Under the pieces are notes generated by a model. The model saw nothing but the letters and a program-made list of their open reading frames with translations. It was not told where the DNA came from and made no database searches. Position numbers and translations under genes: made by a program. Positions 33,037-63,167 of a DNA stretch of 64,000 bases are shown one piece after another; position 1 is the stretch's first letter; each line of letters opens with the position of its first letter. This stretch comes from Rhyzopertha dominica (Eukaryota; Arthropoda; Insecta; Coleoptera; Bostrichidae), in the NCBI GenBank assembly GCA_025024175.1, contig QCXZ01000003.1:61274023-61338022 (forward strand). The letters run 5' to 3'.

Positions 33037-34347
33037 ATGACTTACGCCAAAGAGAAGTTGCGCAAACATGAGTGCGACACTTGCCACAAAAAGTTTCTAG
33101 GGAATAATGACCTGCGCAAGCACCAACGCATACACACTAACGAGCGGCCGTTCGTTTGCCTCCAGTGCAACAAGGGCTTCAGGCAGGGCGGTTCCCTCAA
33201 GAACCACATCAAGGCGCAGCACTCTCTGGGCCTGCAGAGCTCGGAGATATATGTGTGCGACCACTGCCAGAAGGGTTTCCCGATAAAAGAGAGGCTGCGG
33301 TTGCNTTTGCGCATCCACACCGGAGACAAACCGTACGAGTGCAATTACTGTGCAAAGAGGTTCGCCAGGGGAGGGCAGCTGGTCCAGCACTTGAGGACGC
33401 ACACCGGATCTCGTCCTTACCACTGCCACGAGTGCAATTCGTCGTTCACATGTTCCGCCAACTTGAAGTTGCATCTGAAACGGCACCAGGAGATTCGAGA
33501 TTACGTATGTGATATTTGCGGGAAAAGGTTTTTTAGGAGGGACGCGTTGAAGAAACATCTGAACTGTTTCCATGGGAACATCAAGGCCTTCCATTGCAAA
33601 GTGTGCAATAAGGAGCTTAAGGGGCACCTGCCGCAGCACATGCGCACACACCAAAAAGACAAGCCGCACGGTTGCGCCCACTGCGGTGCCACTTTCGCTC
33701 AAAGATCGCAGCTGACGGTGCATCAACGCGTGCACAGTGGGGAAAAGCCCTACCGGTGCCAGGTTTGCTGGNAGGCANTCGCACATTCGACGGCATTGAA
33801 ACTTCACANGAGGCGGCACACTGGGGAGAAACCTTTCGTGTGTGTTCTCTGCGAAAACATCGCTTTTTCTCAACTTCCTCACCTAAAAAAGCACATGTAT
33901 TGCATACACAAAACGAGCAAGCCCTACGTCTGCATCCATTGCAAATCATTTCATAAAACCAAAATAGAACTACACAAACATTTCGAAATGTGCACCGTTT
34001 ACCAAGAACTACCAAAATTAGAACCAAAGATAGCCAGTAATGTCGTTGAGCCTCCGATGGCCATTGAGAAGATGAGATTCTTACTTGCTGTGCTACTTAA
34101 AAAGATCTCGGCCCCCGAGAGACTTGAAGAACTGGGATTTAATAAAAGACTCATCGACGATGTCTTAATAGAATCCATAGAGAGCTCTGGGAGGGCACCT
34201 TGCAAAGATTTCGATCTTTCGGTCGCTGAAAGGTTGAAGAGAAATGTACAAATCTTGTTGGAATGGACAGTTCCAAAGCACTACATGGAGAAGTTCAGAA
34301 CTGAACAGCGTTCCACTGAAGAGCTTCTAGAGGAACTTACCTCTTAA
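33037..34347 (+). CDS. C2H2 zinc-finger protein with 11 fingers
   Basis: Probable DNA-binding transcription factor. Open from a TAG at 33019-33021 to the stop at 34345-34347. The first ATG is 33037, but that TAG could equally be a splice acceptor (GATTCTAG) joining an upstream exon. Fingers run from HECDTC to YVCIHC, mostly with TGEKP-like linkers. Finger 7 (FHCKVCNKELKGHLPQHMRTH region) has only ten residues between its Cys and His pairs and lacks the core Phe. Finger 11 ends H-x4-C. The last about 90 residues are helical, without fingers. Four N calls (33305, 33772, 33778, 33810) fall inside finger codons; 33305 almost certainly encodes the His of finger 3. It is clearly GC-richer than its surroundings. 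I cannot name the orthologue. Confidence 0.85.
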   Translation: MTYAKEKLRKHECDTCHKKFLGNNDLRKHQRIHTNERPFVCLQCNKGFRQGGSLKNHIKAQHSLGLQSSEIYVCDHCQKGFPIKERLRLXLRIHTGDKPYECNYCAKRFARGGQLVQHLRTHTGSRPYHCHECNSSFTCSANLKLHLKRHQEIRDYVCDICGKRFFRRDALKKHLNCFHGNIKAFHCKVCNKELKGHLPQHMRTHQKDKPHGCAHCGATFAQRSQLTVHQRVHSGEKPYRCQVCWXAXAHSTALKLHXRRHTGEKPFVCVLCENIAFSQLPHLKKHMYCIHKTSKPYVCIHCKSFHKTKIELHKHFEMCTVYQELPKLEPKIASNVVEPPMAIEKMRFLLAVLLKKISAPERLEELGFNKRLIDDVLIESIESSGRAPCKDFDLSVAERLKRNVQILLEWTVPKHYMEKFRTEQRSTEELLEELTS

Positions 34348-34794
34348 GTAAAGAAAAGAGTACAAGTAGCTTAGTTCTGCAATTGTTGAAACTTTCATCT
34401 CTTGCACTGTAGTATCTAATACTAACTCACAAGCTGCTTTAGGTCAAATCTAGGAGATCTAGCATCTAATGTAGCCACTATATTAAACAGTAACTTTAGT
34501 GTTGTAAATAACTGACTGGTTAAATCGCGTACTGCTGAAGTCAGCTTTAATTACATTGAATTATGTTTGATGGGGTGTTTCTAAAACAGAATCCATCCAT
34601 TCTAACAAACGTTCTGGGTGCTAAAAAGCTTATGAATTCACCTACAAAGTCATGAAGGAAACATCTTTAGTAGTTGATAGTCTAAAATGTTAAGAAAGGA
34701 GAGGGGAATATCAGCTTTTCCTGAAAAATAATAATATATGCATTTTATATACGTTTACTATGAACATGTAGAAGAGACATTGGATTTTTTTTTT

Positions 34795-35265
34795 AATTTT
34801 TTGTACTTGTAACAATTGTCGCTTTAAAGTGTGAATTGTTACTTTGCTCTGACAATTGTCACTTTAATCCAACAATTTTCAATTTAATCTAACAATTGTC
34901 ATTTTAAAATGCTAGTAAATCTTCACTTGTAGGCTTAAACTGACAATTTTCATTTTAATGTAACAGTTAGCGAAATGTCTATGACAATTTACACTTTTAA
35001 CTGACAATTATACAAATTGTCACTTTTCAGTACTAATTGTTACTGCAAAGCACAAATTGTCACTCTAAAGTGTAAAGTAGAAATTGTTGCTCCAAAATGC
35101 AAGTTTAAGATGTGAATTATCACTTTAACGAGCAAATTGTCAATTTAAATTAACAGTGGAAGGTTTATTGCCACTTTACAGTGACAATTGTCAGATTAAA
35201 GTAACAACTTGCTCTTAACATGCAGTTAATAGCCTAAACTGATTTAAAGCACAAATTATTGTCCC
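34795..35265. repeat. Degenerate tandem repeat of ACAATTGTCACTTTAA-like units
   Basis: Roughly 20 loose copies of a 15-20-base unit around ACAATTGTCACTTTAA in both orientations, beginning about 450 bases after the zinc-finger stop. Minisatellite-like. Confidence 0.6.
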
Positions 35266-36647
35266 TTTTACGCCTTCATAGCTTACAGACTGATTGGAAA
35301 TTTATGGTTTTAGAAACATCCTGTAATATCAGAGTTTTTTAATAGAAATGAATAATGCTTTTAGTTTACCAAAGAGTTGGTTATTCATTGAATTTATTTT
35401 TCTGTTAATATTTTTTATTAGTTTATAATGTCGTTTTCTTTTAGTGCAATGCATGCTTAGATGGATTATATTTTCATGCGCATCACACTTATTTATATTG
35501 TCACACATTTTCCTCATTCTGGTTTATAAGATTTGGTGGTGGGTTTACTATTTCTAAAATTTTGTCTGCCAAATTTTCTACTTTAGTTCCTGAAAAGTGT
35601 CATATTTTTTGATTGTTAGATTAGTACTGATTATTGTGTTCCTTTAAGATGTAATATTTTTTACAGAGTACCTTAGCGGGGATTCACAGGACTTTTTTTT
35701 TAGAAAATGTTAATGTGCTAAGCAATACATGATTTGTTTTATAAAATCATGTTAGTAGTGAAAGAATGTGTTGTATTTTTTTTGCAGGAAGTTTATTTAT
35801 CGTAAAACTGGCAACTACCAGTATCATTCTACATATTGTAAACACACTCAATCACTTAGAATAAGAAACACCATACTTCAGGCTACTTACAAATAAAATA
35901 TCACTAAAGCACTTTTTATTTTATAATGCATGTAAAATTTTTTTACTCGGCATATACATATATCACAAAGTTTTTAAAATTACCAAAAAAGTTGTAGGCA
36001 GCTATGTATGTGCCAGTATATTGATGGTTTTTAACACTGTAAAACTCGATTCTAGTCGCAAAAGCCATTTGTTATAGTTGCTTGCTAGAAATAGTGCCCA
36101 TCTCTACAATGTTTTTGTAAACAGCCATGCGATCATTAAATGGTGTGAAACAATGATTTAAAATTATTTCAAACTGAATTAAACCTTCCATCATGTAAAA
36201 CAAAATAATCTGGATTTGAATTTAAAAAAATGGTTAAAATAATTTTCTCGTTTGGCAACAATGCAATAAGTAGTTATTTATATTTAGGTACGTGATATGA
36301 TTCAAGTAATTCTACATATCTATAAACATTGGTAACATATTTGAAACAGCAAGAAATACTTGTTCACATAATTATCAAAGCTTAATTTTCTTGTTGTCTG
36401 GTTCCTAATTAATTCATTAGTAATCAGACAATGGTTACAGTCAAAAACACTAAATTAATACATTGAAAAAAATAAGAAAAAATGGGCTTATTTTTATGTT
36501 ATCTATGTAGCTGTTAATTTAATGCTCGACGAATTGAACTGAAGGAACATAAGAGCGAGCTCTATAAACTGACGAGGCCAGCAAAAACCAGTTATGAGTG
36601 GGCCGTATACAAACAGCACAAAAATTTTGTATAGATAATGTGGAAAA
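35266..36647. other. Intergenic DNA between convergent genes
   Basis: AT-rich. No gene or element recognised between the zinc-finger gene (plus) and the alpha-glucosidase gene (minus). Confidence 0.45.
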
Positions 36648-36848
36648 CTAATCCATTAACTCGAAGTTGATTAACTTAATTATTTCTTTGATATCTAACA
36701 AGTAGAAGTTCATATCCACATATTCCAAATGCTGCTTTTGGTTAACAAGCCAACTGTGGTTTTGATGATCCAAAAGCACTCCTTTAGCATCTTGAAGACC
36801 ATTTTGCCCGGTTACAGAAAACATCTTTGTGTTGAGGGTAAGGGACAA
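36648..36848 (-). other. Open frame downstream of GAA; possible alternative terminal exon
   Basis: 66 codons. The C-terminal part (NHSWLVNQKQHLEYVDMNFY, then LLDIKEIIKLINFEL) loosely recalls the last beta strands of GH31 maltases and sits about 120 bases after the GAA stop. No convincing splice acceptor was found, so this may be chance. Confidence 0.2.
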
Positions 36849-36965
36849 TTGGTAACAAGATAGAATGAGTATGTTTGTGTTAAAAGACTATCACTCTAAT
36901 TGTATTTTTTTTGTGGCTAGACAGATAACATAAGAATGCCTCCTCATAAATAAAAAAAAACTAAT

Positions 36966-54563
<17,598 letters not shown>

Positions 54564-55696
54564 GCTGAAACTGTCTTTTGCACAGCTTTATTTTTATGTA
54601 CCTTATTATCTAATAAATACAGGTGAAAGTTCACATATAACAGATAATAGAAGCTCTTCCTTGTTCATCGCCGGTAATCACAAACACAGAACATCCTTTA
54701 ATTATTAATAAACTTATCTTTTGTGTTGTGCTGTTATCAGCTTACGCCTACATTACTTGATTCGGATATCAACTAGCGTGCAGCTTTAATTTAATATATT
54801 TGCAACCACAGTAGTTGTTGGTTATCAGCCTGCTAGCAGGAGCAGGGATGATTGTTTATTTACAATTTTTTTTATATAGCAACAGTTAGTAGCACATGTA
54901 ATTTGCAACACTGTAACCTTGCACCAAAGACCAAACAGCTGGTATGCTTAGTTGCCAAATTGATCGAAAGTTTTCATTTTCAGATAAATAAAATCTTTCT
55001 CTTCTAAGCAGATAGAGTTAAATGAATGTGGATAATGCCTTTGGTATTGCCAATAGCGCGTAAACTTTTTTTTTAACTAATTAATTAATCCGCACGCCAA
55101 AAATTGATTGACATAACTCATAATTACGGATTACACTTAAAAGGATAACGATTTTTAAATTGTTTGCTCTCTTTTTATCATCTCACAATCATCATTATTA
55201 AATGATCATGCAATAGGAGGACGTGACAGAAATATGTAGTATAAATTTTCAATATGTTCTGAGCTATATTTTTTAAATTAAGTACTGTTTCACAAGTTTC
55301 ATTGCCTTTTAAGTATTTTTGAACTTATCATAATATTCGATTTGGCGAATTTTAAGGTCGCTCACACCTTAGACAAACAAATAAGTGTGCGGTAATGCAT
55401 AGCTTCTTAATTGTTATTACATGGTAATTTTATACTTAGGACGATACAATGAATGGTTGGTATTTGTAGTTTTATAACTTGAAATGGAAATAAAAATGTA
55501 ACTTTTACCCAGTAAAAAGAAATTGTGTCACATTGTGCTTAACTTATTTAAAAATTATACACTTAACATGGGTTGCCACCTATTGGCAATCCATAAAAGC
55601 TTGAATTCACCTGCAAAAACAGCGACGCTAGCGAATCGTTGGTTCGGCATCCTTTCCTCAATGTAATTATCTAATTATTAGTACTCGCAATCAACA
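54564..55696. promoter_or_regulatory. GAA upstream region with GTTGCCAA motif
   Basis: AT-rich. GTTGCCAA at 54951-54958 lies about 390 bases upstream of the GAA start. No gene seen. Confidence 0.3.
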
Positions 55697-55710
55697 CTGT
55701 ACTATTATAT

Positions 55711-56010
55711 AAGATAATATTTTGTCGGATAGATCGCTGTCACTTGAAAACACTGACAAAAAGTTAATAGTCTGACGTTTCGATTACACCTGTAATCTTT
55801 GTCGGATAGATCGCTGTCACTTGAAAACACTGACAAAAAGTTAATAGTCTGACGTTTCGATTACACCTGTAATCTTTGTCAAAGACGAAGATTACAGGTG
55901 TAATCGAAACGTCAGACTATTAACTTTTTGTCAGTGTTTTCAAGTGACAGCGATCTATCCGACAAAATATTATCTTATATTTATGGACGCTGAAAGCATT
56001 CACCCTCGTA
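55711..56010. mobile_element. Small inverted-arm retroelement with 14-15-bp target duplication
   Basis: Flanked by CTGTACTATTATAT (about 55697-55710 and 56011-56024). Structure: two direct copies of a unit (GGATAGATCGCTGTCACTTG ... GTTTCGATTACACCTGTAAT), then one inverted copy, then a tail TTATGGACGCTGAAAGCATT ending CACCCTCGTA. In the inverted copy the sequence GACGAAG-ATTACA-GG-TGTAAT-CGAAACGTC resembles a hammerhead core, with CU of the first box replaced. No coding sequence. Relatives at 46.7 and 23.3 kb. Confidence 0.75.
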
Positions 56011-56024
56011 CTGTACTATTATAT

Positions 56025-57555
56025 CTGGCACTCTTCTACTACAATGTACTTGGGTATATACCATCCTTCAATTAACTAATTATAAGCATTTTTTCTCAAA
56101 CTTAAATTCAAATATTTATATAGTTCAGTCAACGAATAGCCCAAAAAAGGGTTTGAAAAACCGTATGTTCAATATGGGGAAGAATGTTTGATGAAAAATA
56201 CCTATTTCAAAATTTTCTTCCCGAGAATGTAGCTTGAAAACGATCGCGAATTTGAAATGGGTATATAAGATGAAACTTCTAGAGAATTTGAAGAGCATTC
56301 ATTTTGGTATAAAATTTTTTTATTGGGATGCACCGTTTCCACCCTATAAGGGAAAACCCAAGAGACCCTCCACTCCTCCACCGGCTCACCTCCTAGACGT
56401 CAAGACTTATTAAGTATGTTCACGCCCTAAGTACCCTGAACAAGTTTTTGAAGCAATCACTTAGGTCCCTGCTGACGTACTTTACACCTCTTTTGTTGAC
56501 TGAACTAATAGGCTACAGATATTTTCTTTGTAGAAATTGATTTTTTTCTTAATAATTTATGCCATTTTTTCTATATTGTTTAGGGAGGTACAAGTTTTCT
56601 AAACTAGTTACTGTATCAATTTTTTAGTGGTGTGATTTAACTAATTCTATTTTAAAAAATACATTTTGTTACTTTTACAGAAAATTGAGATTAATATTAA
56701 TTTTTCCTTTTTCCAATCTTTAAATTTTAATTATAGTAGGTACATTCCACGTTTGATACTTCTGAGTTGCAATTATCGTAAGGCCCAGTTGCACAAACCT
56801 GGATCAAATTTGATCCGAGTTTAATCTGCGGTCGTTGCTATAGCAGGTAACGACCGCGAATTAATCATAAATTAACTTTGATCCACGTTTGTGCAACCGG
56901 GCCTAAGAGTGCCAATGATGCAGCCTATAATTGTGAGACACAAATTATGAACAACATAATGTACAACTAATGAATGAAAAAGTGTTTATCGCTGGCATGG
57001 TGAAATTATAGATTGATCCCTATTTTCGCATACTTATAGTATTTCGATTAAAAATTGATTTGTATTCATTTTCCCATCCACCTGAGAATTATATTTTATA
57101 ATTACTATCTTTCTATTGAAAAATGAAGATTTAAAAAAAATTTTGCTTGTTTACTATGCTGTTGTAATATATTTTATTTTTAATTACCCGCCAGTATAAA
57201 GTCCATTGTTATAATAGCGGCAAAATGAAACACTGAATTGTTTTATTTACAATCAAAAAATTATTTCGATATTATATAAATGAAATTAATATTACACGAT
57301 ATTAATAATGAGTGAAAAATATTTACAGGAAAACAAACAGCTTCGGCATAATCACATTAAAAAATAAAACATTTTCCACCGGCAAGTATATTTTTTCATA
57401 CAGACGCAACAAAGCCACCTTGATTTCATTTATTACGACTCCAGCCAAAAAATTTAAACAGCAGTCTTGTACAACTTAACTAAAATCGGAGCGATATATT
57501 TGATGATATCCTACACAAGAAACAAATACAGACACCGTCCTATTCACACGTACAA
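56025..57555. other. Intergenic DNA and CDC27 3' region
   Basis: No gene seen. A GC-richer patch at 56330-56400 is unexplained. A MITE is at 56782-56904. The last few hundred bases should be CDC27 3' untranslated sequence. Confidence 0.4.
56782..56904. mobile_element. 123-bp MITE with TAA target duplication
   Basis: Ends GGCCCAGTTGCACAAACCTG and ACGTTTGTGCAACCGGGCC are inverted; TAA on both sides. Same end type as the 11.66-kb MITE; PIF/Harbinger-like. Confidence 0.7.
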
Positions 57556-60500
57556 TCAAAAACTGTCCTCGCTGTCCTCCGGCAACCCGTCAAACGACAA
57601 CACCCTATGCACCGCCCTCCTCTCCTCCGTCTGGAACTCCTCAGCGGTGGGAGAGGCGGGCGATTCAACATCGGTGCTCCTGCCCAGCCCGGGATCGAAG
57701 GCCTCCTTGATCTGGTTGCTGGCACCTTTGGGATCCAGATCCGTGGCCCAACTGAAGTGCATCAGCGCCAAATCGGTGTTCCCCAACTTCTTATGCACCT
57801 TTCCTATCAAGTAATAAACTAGTGATTCTTTGGGTACAATTGCTTTGAGCTCCTCTAATTCTTCCAGCGCCTCCGCATGTCTCCCGACCGCGAAATATAT
57901 GGACGCCCTGTGGAACTTGCACAGCGGGTTCTTGGGGTCGTTTTCGATCGCGACATTGAAAGTGTTCAGCGCCTTTTCCGTTTCCTTCAGGGCGTGCTGC
58001 ACGAACCCTATGTGGCACAGTATCACGGAACTTCGCGGGTTTATCGATAACGCACGTGAATAGTTCATTTCCGACAGGTGGAAACGTTCCTGCTTTGAAT
58101 ATATAGTCCCTATGCCGAACCAGGCGTTGTAGTGACGGGGGTCCAATCGGATCGCGTTCCTGAAACAACTCATGGCCTTGTCCAGCTCTTCCGTCGTTAT
58201 GTACTCGTGTCCTAAGAGGGTGTAAGCGTAGGGGAAGTTCGGATCAACTTGAATAGCACGATTGAAGAATTTTATGGCAGTATCGTGTTCTTTGTGTAAG
58301 GAGAAGCAGTTGCCGCTGACACACCAGGTTACGGGGCTGTTTTTGTCCAAATCGATTAGATCCTGTGCCAAGGCCGAAAGAGCGACTTCTTTCTGTAGGT
58401 GCCAGAGCGCCGTCGAATACACGTCCATGTACTTTATCCGGTACGGCTCTCGAGTGTGTACCTCGTTGAAATATTTGATGCAGTTTTCGTAGTCGGCAAG
58501 TTCGAAATGCGCCAGCCCCAGCATACTGTACACCCAGGGCGTTTCGAAGTGATGCGTTGGCAAATTTTTTAGTTCGTCGATGGCCTTTTTGCACTCAAAC
58601 TGTGTCAGATGTAAATATGCCACACCGATATCCCTTAGGAGGCACATCAGTCCCTCGGCACTATGTTTCTGCATGTTTGTAGCTTGCTGCACGTAATTGT
58701 TAACCCCCAAACTATTCATTTTGGAATCTGAAGTAACAGTCTCTGTTTTCTCTTTTTCCAGTTTATTCCTCGCGTTCAATTCCGTATACGCATTGTTTTT
58801 GTTCAAATTGCACTTGGCCAGCCGCTGTTTGGTTTTCCTGGATGGGGACTTTGGCGTGGCAAATTTATTTCTATTAGGTGATTTGTTATTTTCTTTCACC
58901 GAATAACTATTACTGAACAATCGAGAGCTACGACGGACGCTTTGGCCCGTAGGCACGGGTGTACCAGGTGTAATGACATTTGTGACATTACTTGATTGAC
59001 TGAAGACTGGTTTGTAGTTTTGTAAAACATCTTTCCTGCTAATTAGCTGGCCTACATGCGCTCTCATTCTTTTGGCTAAGGATTTTTGCTCGTTTGCTTC
59101 GGTTAGGGTGACCTGGGAAGCTATGCTTGTAGGGCCATGTGTTTCGCTACTGTCAAAGAGGTGTCCAAACGTTGGTCGTATCGGAGTACCCTGTTACAAA
59201 AATTAATCTTTTAGTCTCACATCAAAACAGTATGAAGCAATTATGTGGCAGAACTGAACTAAAAAATTTACTTGTTTTAACAATTAATTTTATAATTACA
59301 AAATACTATTTGTTAATAATTTTACAAGTAACTGTAAAATGGAAAGGGGATTTCAGAATTTAATGCATAATAATATCCTTTTGAAAACAAGTGAATTCTG
59401 ACTCTATTCTCTATAATTTGCTCTATTTTTTCTACTTTGAATCAAATATCTGTTTTCAAATTATTAATTTTTCAATGAATTACATGCTTAGTTATTAGTT
59501 TAATTTCTCTTTCATATGAAGTCATATACCTGCAAACATACTATTTATCAATAAAAACAGAAATAGGATCAATCCGACTAGTTTACTACTTCTCTTTTGA
59601 TCTATCTCGTCCCTCCTTAAGCTCTATTGGACAACTGCCTTTAACAATAAAGTAAAAAATATGAATTTAACATGAACTGAGCATAAAAGGCTAATTTTTA
59701 TATGAATATTTTTTTTGAATTAATTTCAGATGGCACTGAAACCGAGAAAACTGGTGTTTTATTATTATCTGGCTGCAAGGAGCAATTCTTTATGCCATAG
59801 TTTCTCAACCTTTTTGATTATCAATTTTGATCTTGCGACCCCCTCACTACAATGAGCTATTAATTATTTTGTTAGGGTTAGGTTGTTATTGCCCGGTAAA
59901 GTCATATTTATTTAATTGTGTTAAACTTGACTGGAATTTAAAAAATAATACGTGGGTCTGACCGTCAATTAAGTATTTGTGCATTTGCTGAATCTGTAGG
60001 CATTGATAAAGAATGTATACGGCAAATTTTACATGACACTTTGAACATGCGAAAAGTGTGTGCAAAAATGGTACAAATAATTCTCATGACTGAACAACAA
60101 GCAGCTCGAAAAAATGTTTCCACTGACACTTTGAATGCCATTGAAAATGATCCAAATTTTTTGGAAAGGATAATAACATGTGATGAATCGTGGTTTTTTA
60201 CTTATGATCCGGAAACGAAGCGCCAATCCATGCATTGGAAGAGCCCAACTTCACCGAAATCCAAAAAAGCAAGAATGAGCAAGTCAAAATTTAAAGCAAT
60301 GATGATTTTTTTTTGATATTCATGGGATTGTGTACCTTCACTGAGTTCCTGAAGGTCAAACAATTAATCAACATTACTACCTTGAGGTACTTGATAAACT
60401 TCGTGAAAGAGTAAGAAAAAAACGACCCGAAATGTGGAAGGACAAATCAAGGGTTTTGCACCAAGACAATGCGCCAGTTCATTCCGCGTTATCTGTTAAG

Positions 60501-63167
60501 CGGTTCCTGACCAAGTACAGCATCCCAGTGTTAGAAAATCCACCTTACTCGCCAGATCTAGCACTTTTATCTTTTCCCTAAGGTGAAATCTCCATTGAAA
60601 GGTACGAGATTTGAATCCGTAGCAGCTGTTTAAGAAAAAGCGGCAAGACTCCTGAAAGTGTTGACAGAAGATGACTTCCAGCACTATTTCCAACAATTGA
60701 AAATTCGCAAGAGCGTTGCAGGGATAGAGAAGGGGTGTATATTGAAGATGATAATAAGTAATTATGCATAAAATGAAAATAAAATTTTTTTACAACATCA
60801 GTCCCGTTATTTTATAGCCACACCTTGTATATACTTTACTGCTTTCAATAAACAGATAATTTGTCTACTGCTCTTATTTTTTAACAGAAGGTGACTCCAT
60901 TTTTATTTAAATGCGACCCCCATGTTGAGGAAAGCTGTATTAAGCACAATTTTAGAAAATGCATGTTAATAAATATTCTGCACAGAAAACATTTCAAATT
61001 AAATATCCATAGAAATCATACAAAAATTCACCTATTAAACATGGGTTACACCAGATTCGTTCTAAAATTTACCAGGTTAAAGTGTCGACGGTAAATGTCA
61101 TAACATAATCTATAATAATGAACATTTGCAGTTTTTTTTTACACCAAATGGATTAGATGATAGAAGTCTACACCAGTTAATATTTGTAAACGACTAATAT
61201 TGACTTCCAATTAAGTATAATTTTTGACAACTTCCGGATTTATTATTATCAATATATCAGCCATAAAACTGAGACTCCCACACAACCCACTTTTCATGGC
61301 CTGCGCTTTATATTATAAATACTGAAAGTACTAGTTTAAACTAAGAGAAATTTACTGCTTAGTTTTTTAAAACTGTATGTTTTTCAATATTGACAAGTGT
61401 AGTATAATGACCTTCACATGTTGCCCGTTGCGCATTGACTATGCACATACAATGGATGATGTACTATTGACGAGGGTAAGCGAAGTTCTAGTCTAAGTGT
61501 TATACAAGATGAAATACTGTCACATGTTAACCATATTCAAATGATGGCAGAGAGCTCCTATAAGAGTTTGTTATATGAATTTGTAGGAACTTCAATAATA
61601 GACCAGTTATAAACTTATTTAATAATCTCATTAGACCTAAACTTAAATACACTTCAGTGGTTTGGAATCCTTTTTCTGCTGTATCTAAAAATGCCATAAA
61701 GTGGGTTAAATAAAAGTTTATTTGAGATGTTACGGTGTACACCCTGATCAGAGCATAAGTTACGGTGTACTTTTGAATTTATTTTTACTTGATTCATTGG
61801 TGAAGCGACAAACTGTATGCGACATTATTTTTTTTAATATAAAATCTGTCATAACCTGATTATATGTAGCGAACTTCTTTCATTGATTAATTTTAGAATT
61901 CTTCATAAGTCTGTACAATGCAATCATACTTTTTATTTTGAACAGAGTTTGTAGTGCATACAACAAATATTGCAAGCAGCAAGATATTGACTTTTTCATT
62001 GTTTCTTTCTGCACCTTTGAGGGTTACTTATTGGACGAGGTTCCCCAGGAATAATTGGTTTCATATTTTTTATACTAGTGTCTTTTTATGTTATGTTATA
62101 ATGGTACTAGATATCTTCTATTATTTGTACTGGGTACCGTTGGAGATTATGAATAAATAAATAAATTAGCACTGCCTATATCTACAACACATGCCACTTA
62201 CCGAACTATCACTTCCAATCGTTAATCTTGTTGACTTGAATTTTGAAGAAGGCAGCAGCCCAAAGCCAGACAAACATAATGGCTGTGCTAACGGACTGTC
62301 CTCAGGTGTGCAAACCATCGAATTATTACAGGTGATCTGCTCATTTAATATTTGCTGCGGAGTCGTCACGTACACACTTCCGTCTTTGTTAGCAGGAGTT
62401 GCAGACAGAATAACGCTCTCTATATTCGCTATATTTGAGCCGTGGCACATTAGTAAATTATCCAGACCAGAAAGCTGGAAAATGAGGTTAGGATTTGGCT
62501 TTTCCCCGATATTACACAGGCATTCATAGCAAGACCACAGGAACGGGTTGAGTTTTAGAGCCTTCTTGAGAGCCTCGGTTGCTCTGGTTTTTCGCTCGGT
62601 CTTCAAGGCAATCTTGGCTAACAACATTAAGGCGAATGCAGCTTGGTCACCATATTCCGTTATGAAGTCATCGAAATTGTTGTTTGCTACATTGGGACTG
62701 TTTTCTGTAAGGACCGCTTCGGCTTCAGCAAACCTACAATAAAACGAATTAACGTAACTGAATAATAAGCGTCATCTCCAACTGACCTTTCTAACTCGTA
62801 TGCACAATTTGCAAATAGATATCTACACTGTGCGGATGGATTTGGTGACTCCTTTAATATGTAATATGCTTGATTCACTTGGCCACTTCTGTAATACGTC
62901 GTTGCAAGCATAAACAGACTGTCATCGGATTTCACTACAACATTTATGAAATTAGCATACTTTTCACACTACGTAATATAAACAAACCTTCAGCGTGTAA
63001 TCTCTCCGACAAGAAAATAGCGTCTGGATAATCGTAATTGTTCAAGCAATGCCAAATGGCCGCCTAAAAACAATTAATAACACTTTAATCAAGATGTTTT
63101 TATACAAGAGAGGTTAATGAATCGCATTAAACCCTACCTGGATAGGTTCTTGCACAATCATCTCCAT
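57556..63167 (-). CDS. Cdc27: CDC27 / APC3, anaphase-promoting complex TPR subunit
   Basis: Scaffold subunit of the APC/C ubiquitin ligase that binds the IR tails of activators. Five exons (minus): 63167-63138, 63063-62988, 62934-62787, 62733-62202 and 59190-57556; phases agree, giving 806 residues (human 824). Residues 1-130 are N-terminal TPR helices (IWHCLNNYDYPDAIFLSERL, LFMLATTYYRSGQVNQAYYI). Then comes the disordered middle with SVRRSSRLF, and from about residue 390 a run of TPRs including LGHEYITTEELDKAMSCFRN, HYNAWFGIGTIYSKQERF and VYYLIGKVHKKLGNTDLAL, typical of CDC27. The acidic tail ends DGLPEDSEDSF. Exon 3 uses a GTCAGT donor. Intron 4 (59191-62201) contains a dead mariner. The start is divergent from ZC3H15, 526 bases away. 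Confidence 0.95.
59940..60830 (+). pseudogene. Decayed mariner (DD34D) transposon
   Basis: Broken transposase frames: IGIDKECIRQILHDTLNMRK, then ITCDESWFFTYDPETKRQS, KSKFKAMMIFF, then after a frameshift VLHQDNAPVHSALSVKRFL and NPPYSPDLALLSFP, then TEDDFQHYFQQLKIR. The right end TAGCCACACCTTGTATA looks like a mariner terminus; the left end is missing. It lies in CDC27 intron 4, possibly inside an older hAT-like remnant (TTCTCAACCTTTTTG at about 59806, GCGACCCCC at about 60913). Confidence 0.75.

Noticed and set aside
33097..33882. 261-codon minus-strand frame opposite the zinc fingers
   Set aside because: Antisense shadow of the GC-richer zinc-finger exon; the plus strand has the finger signature.
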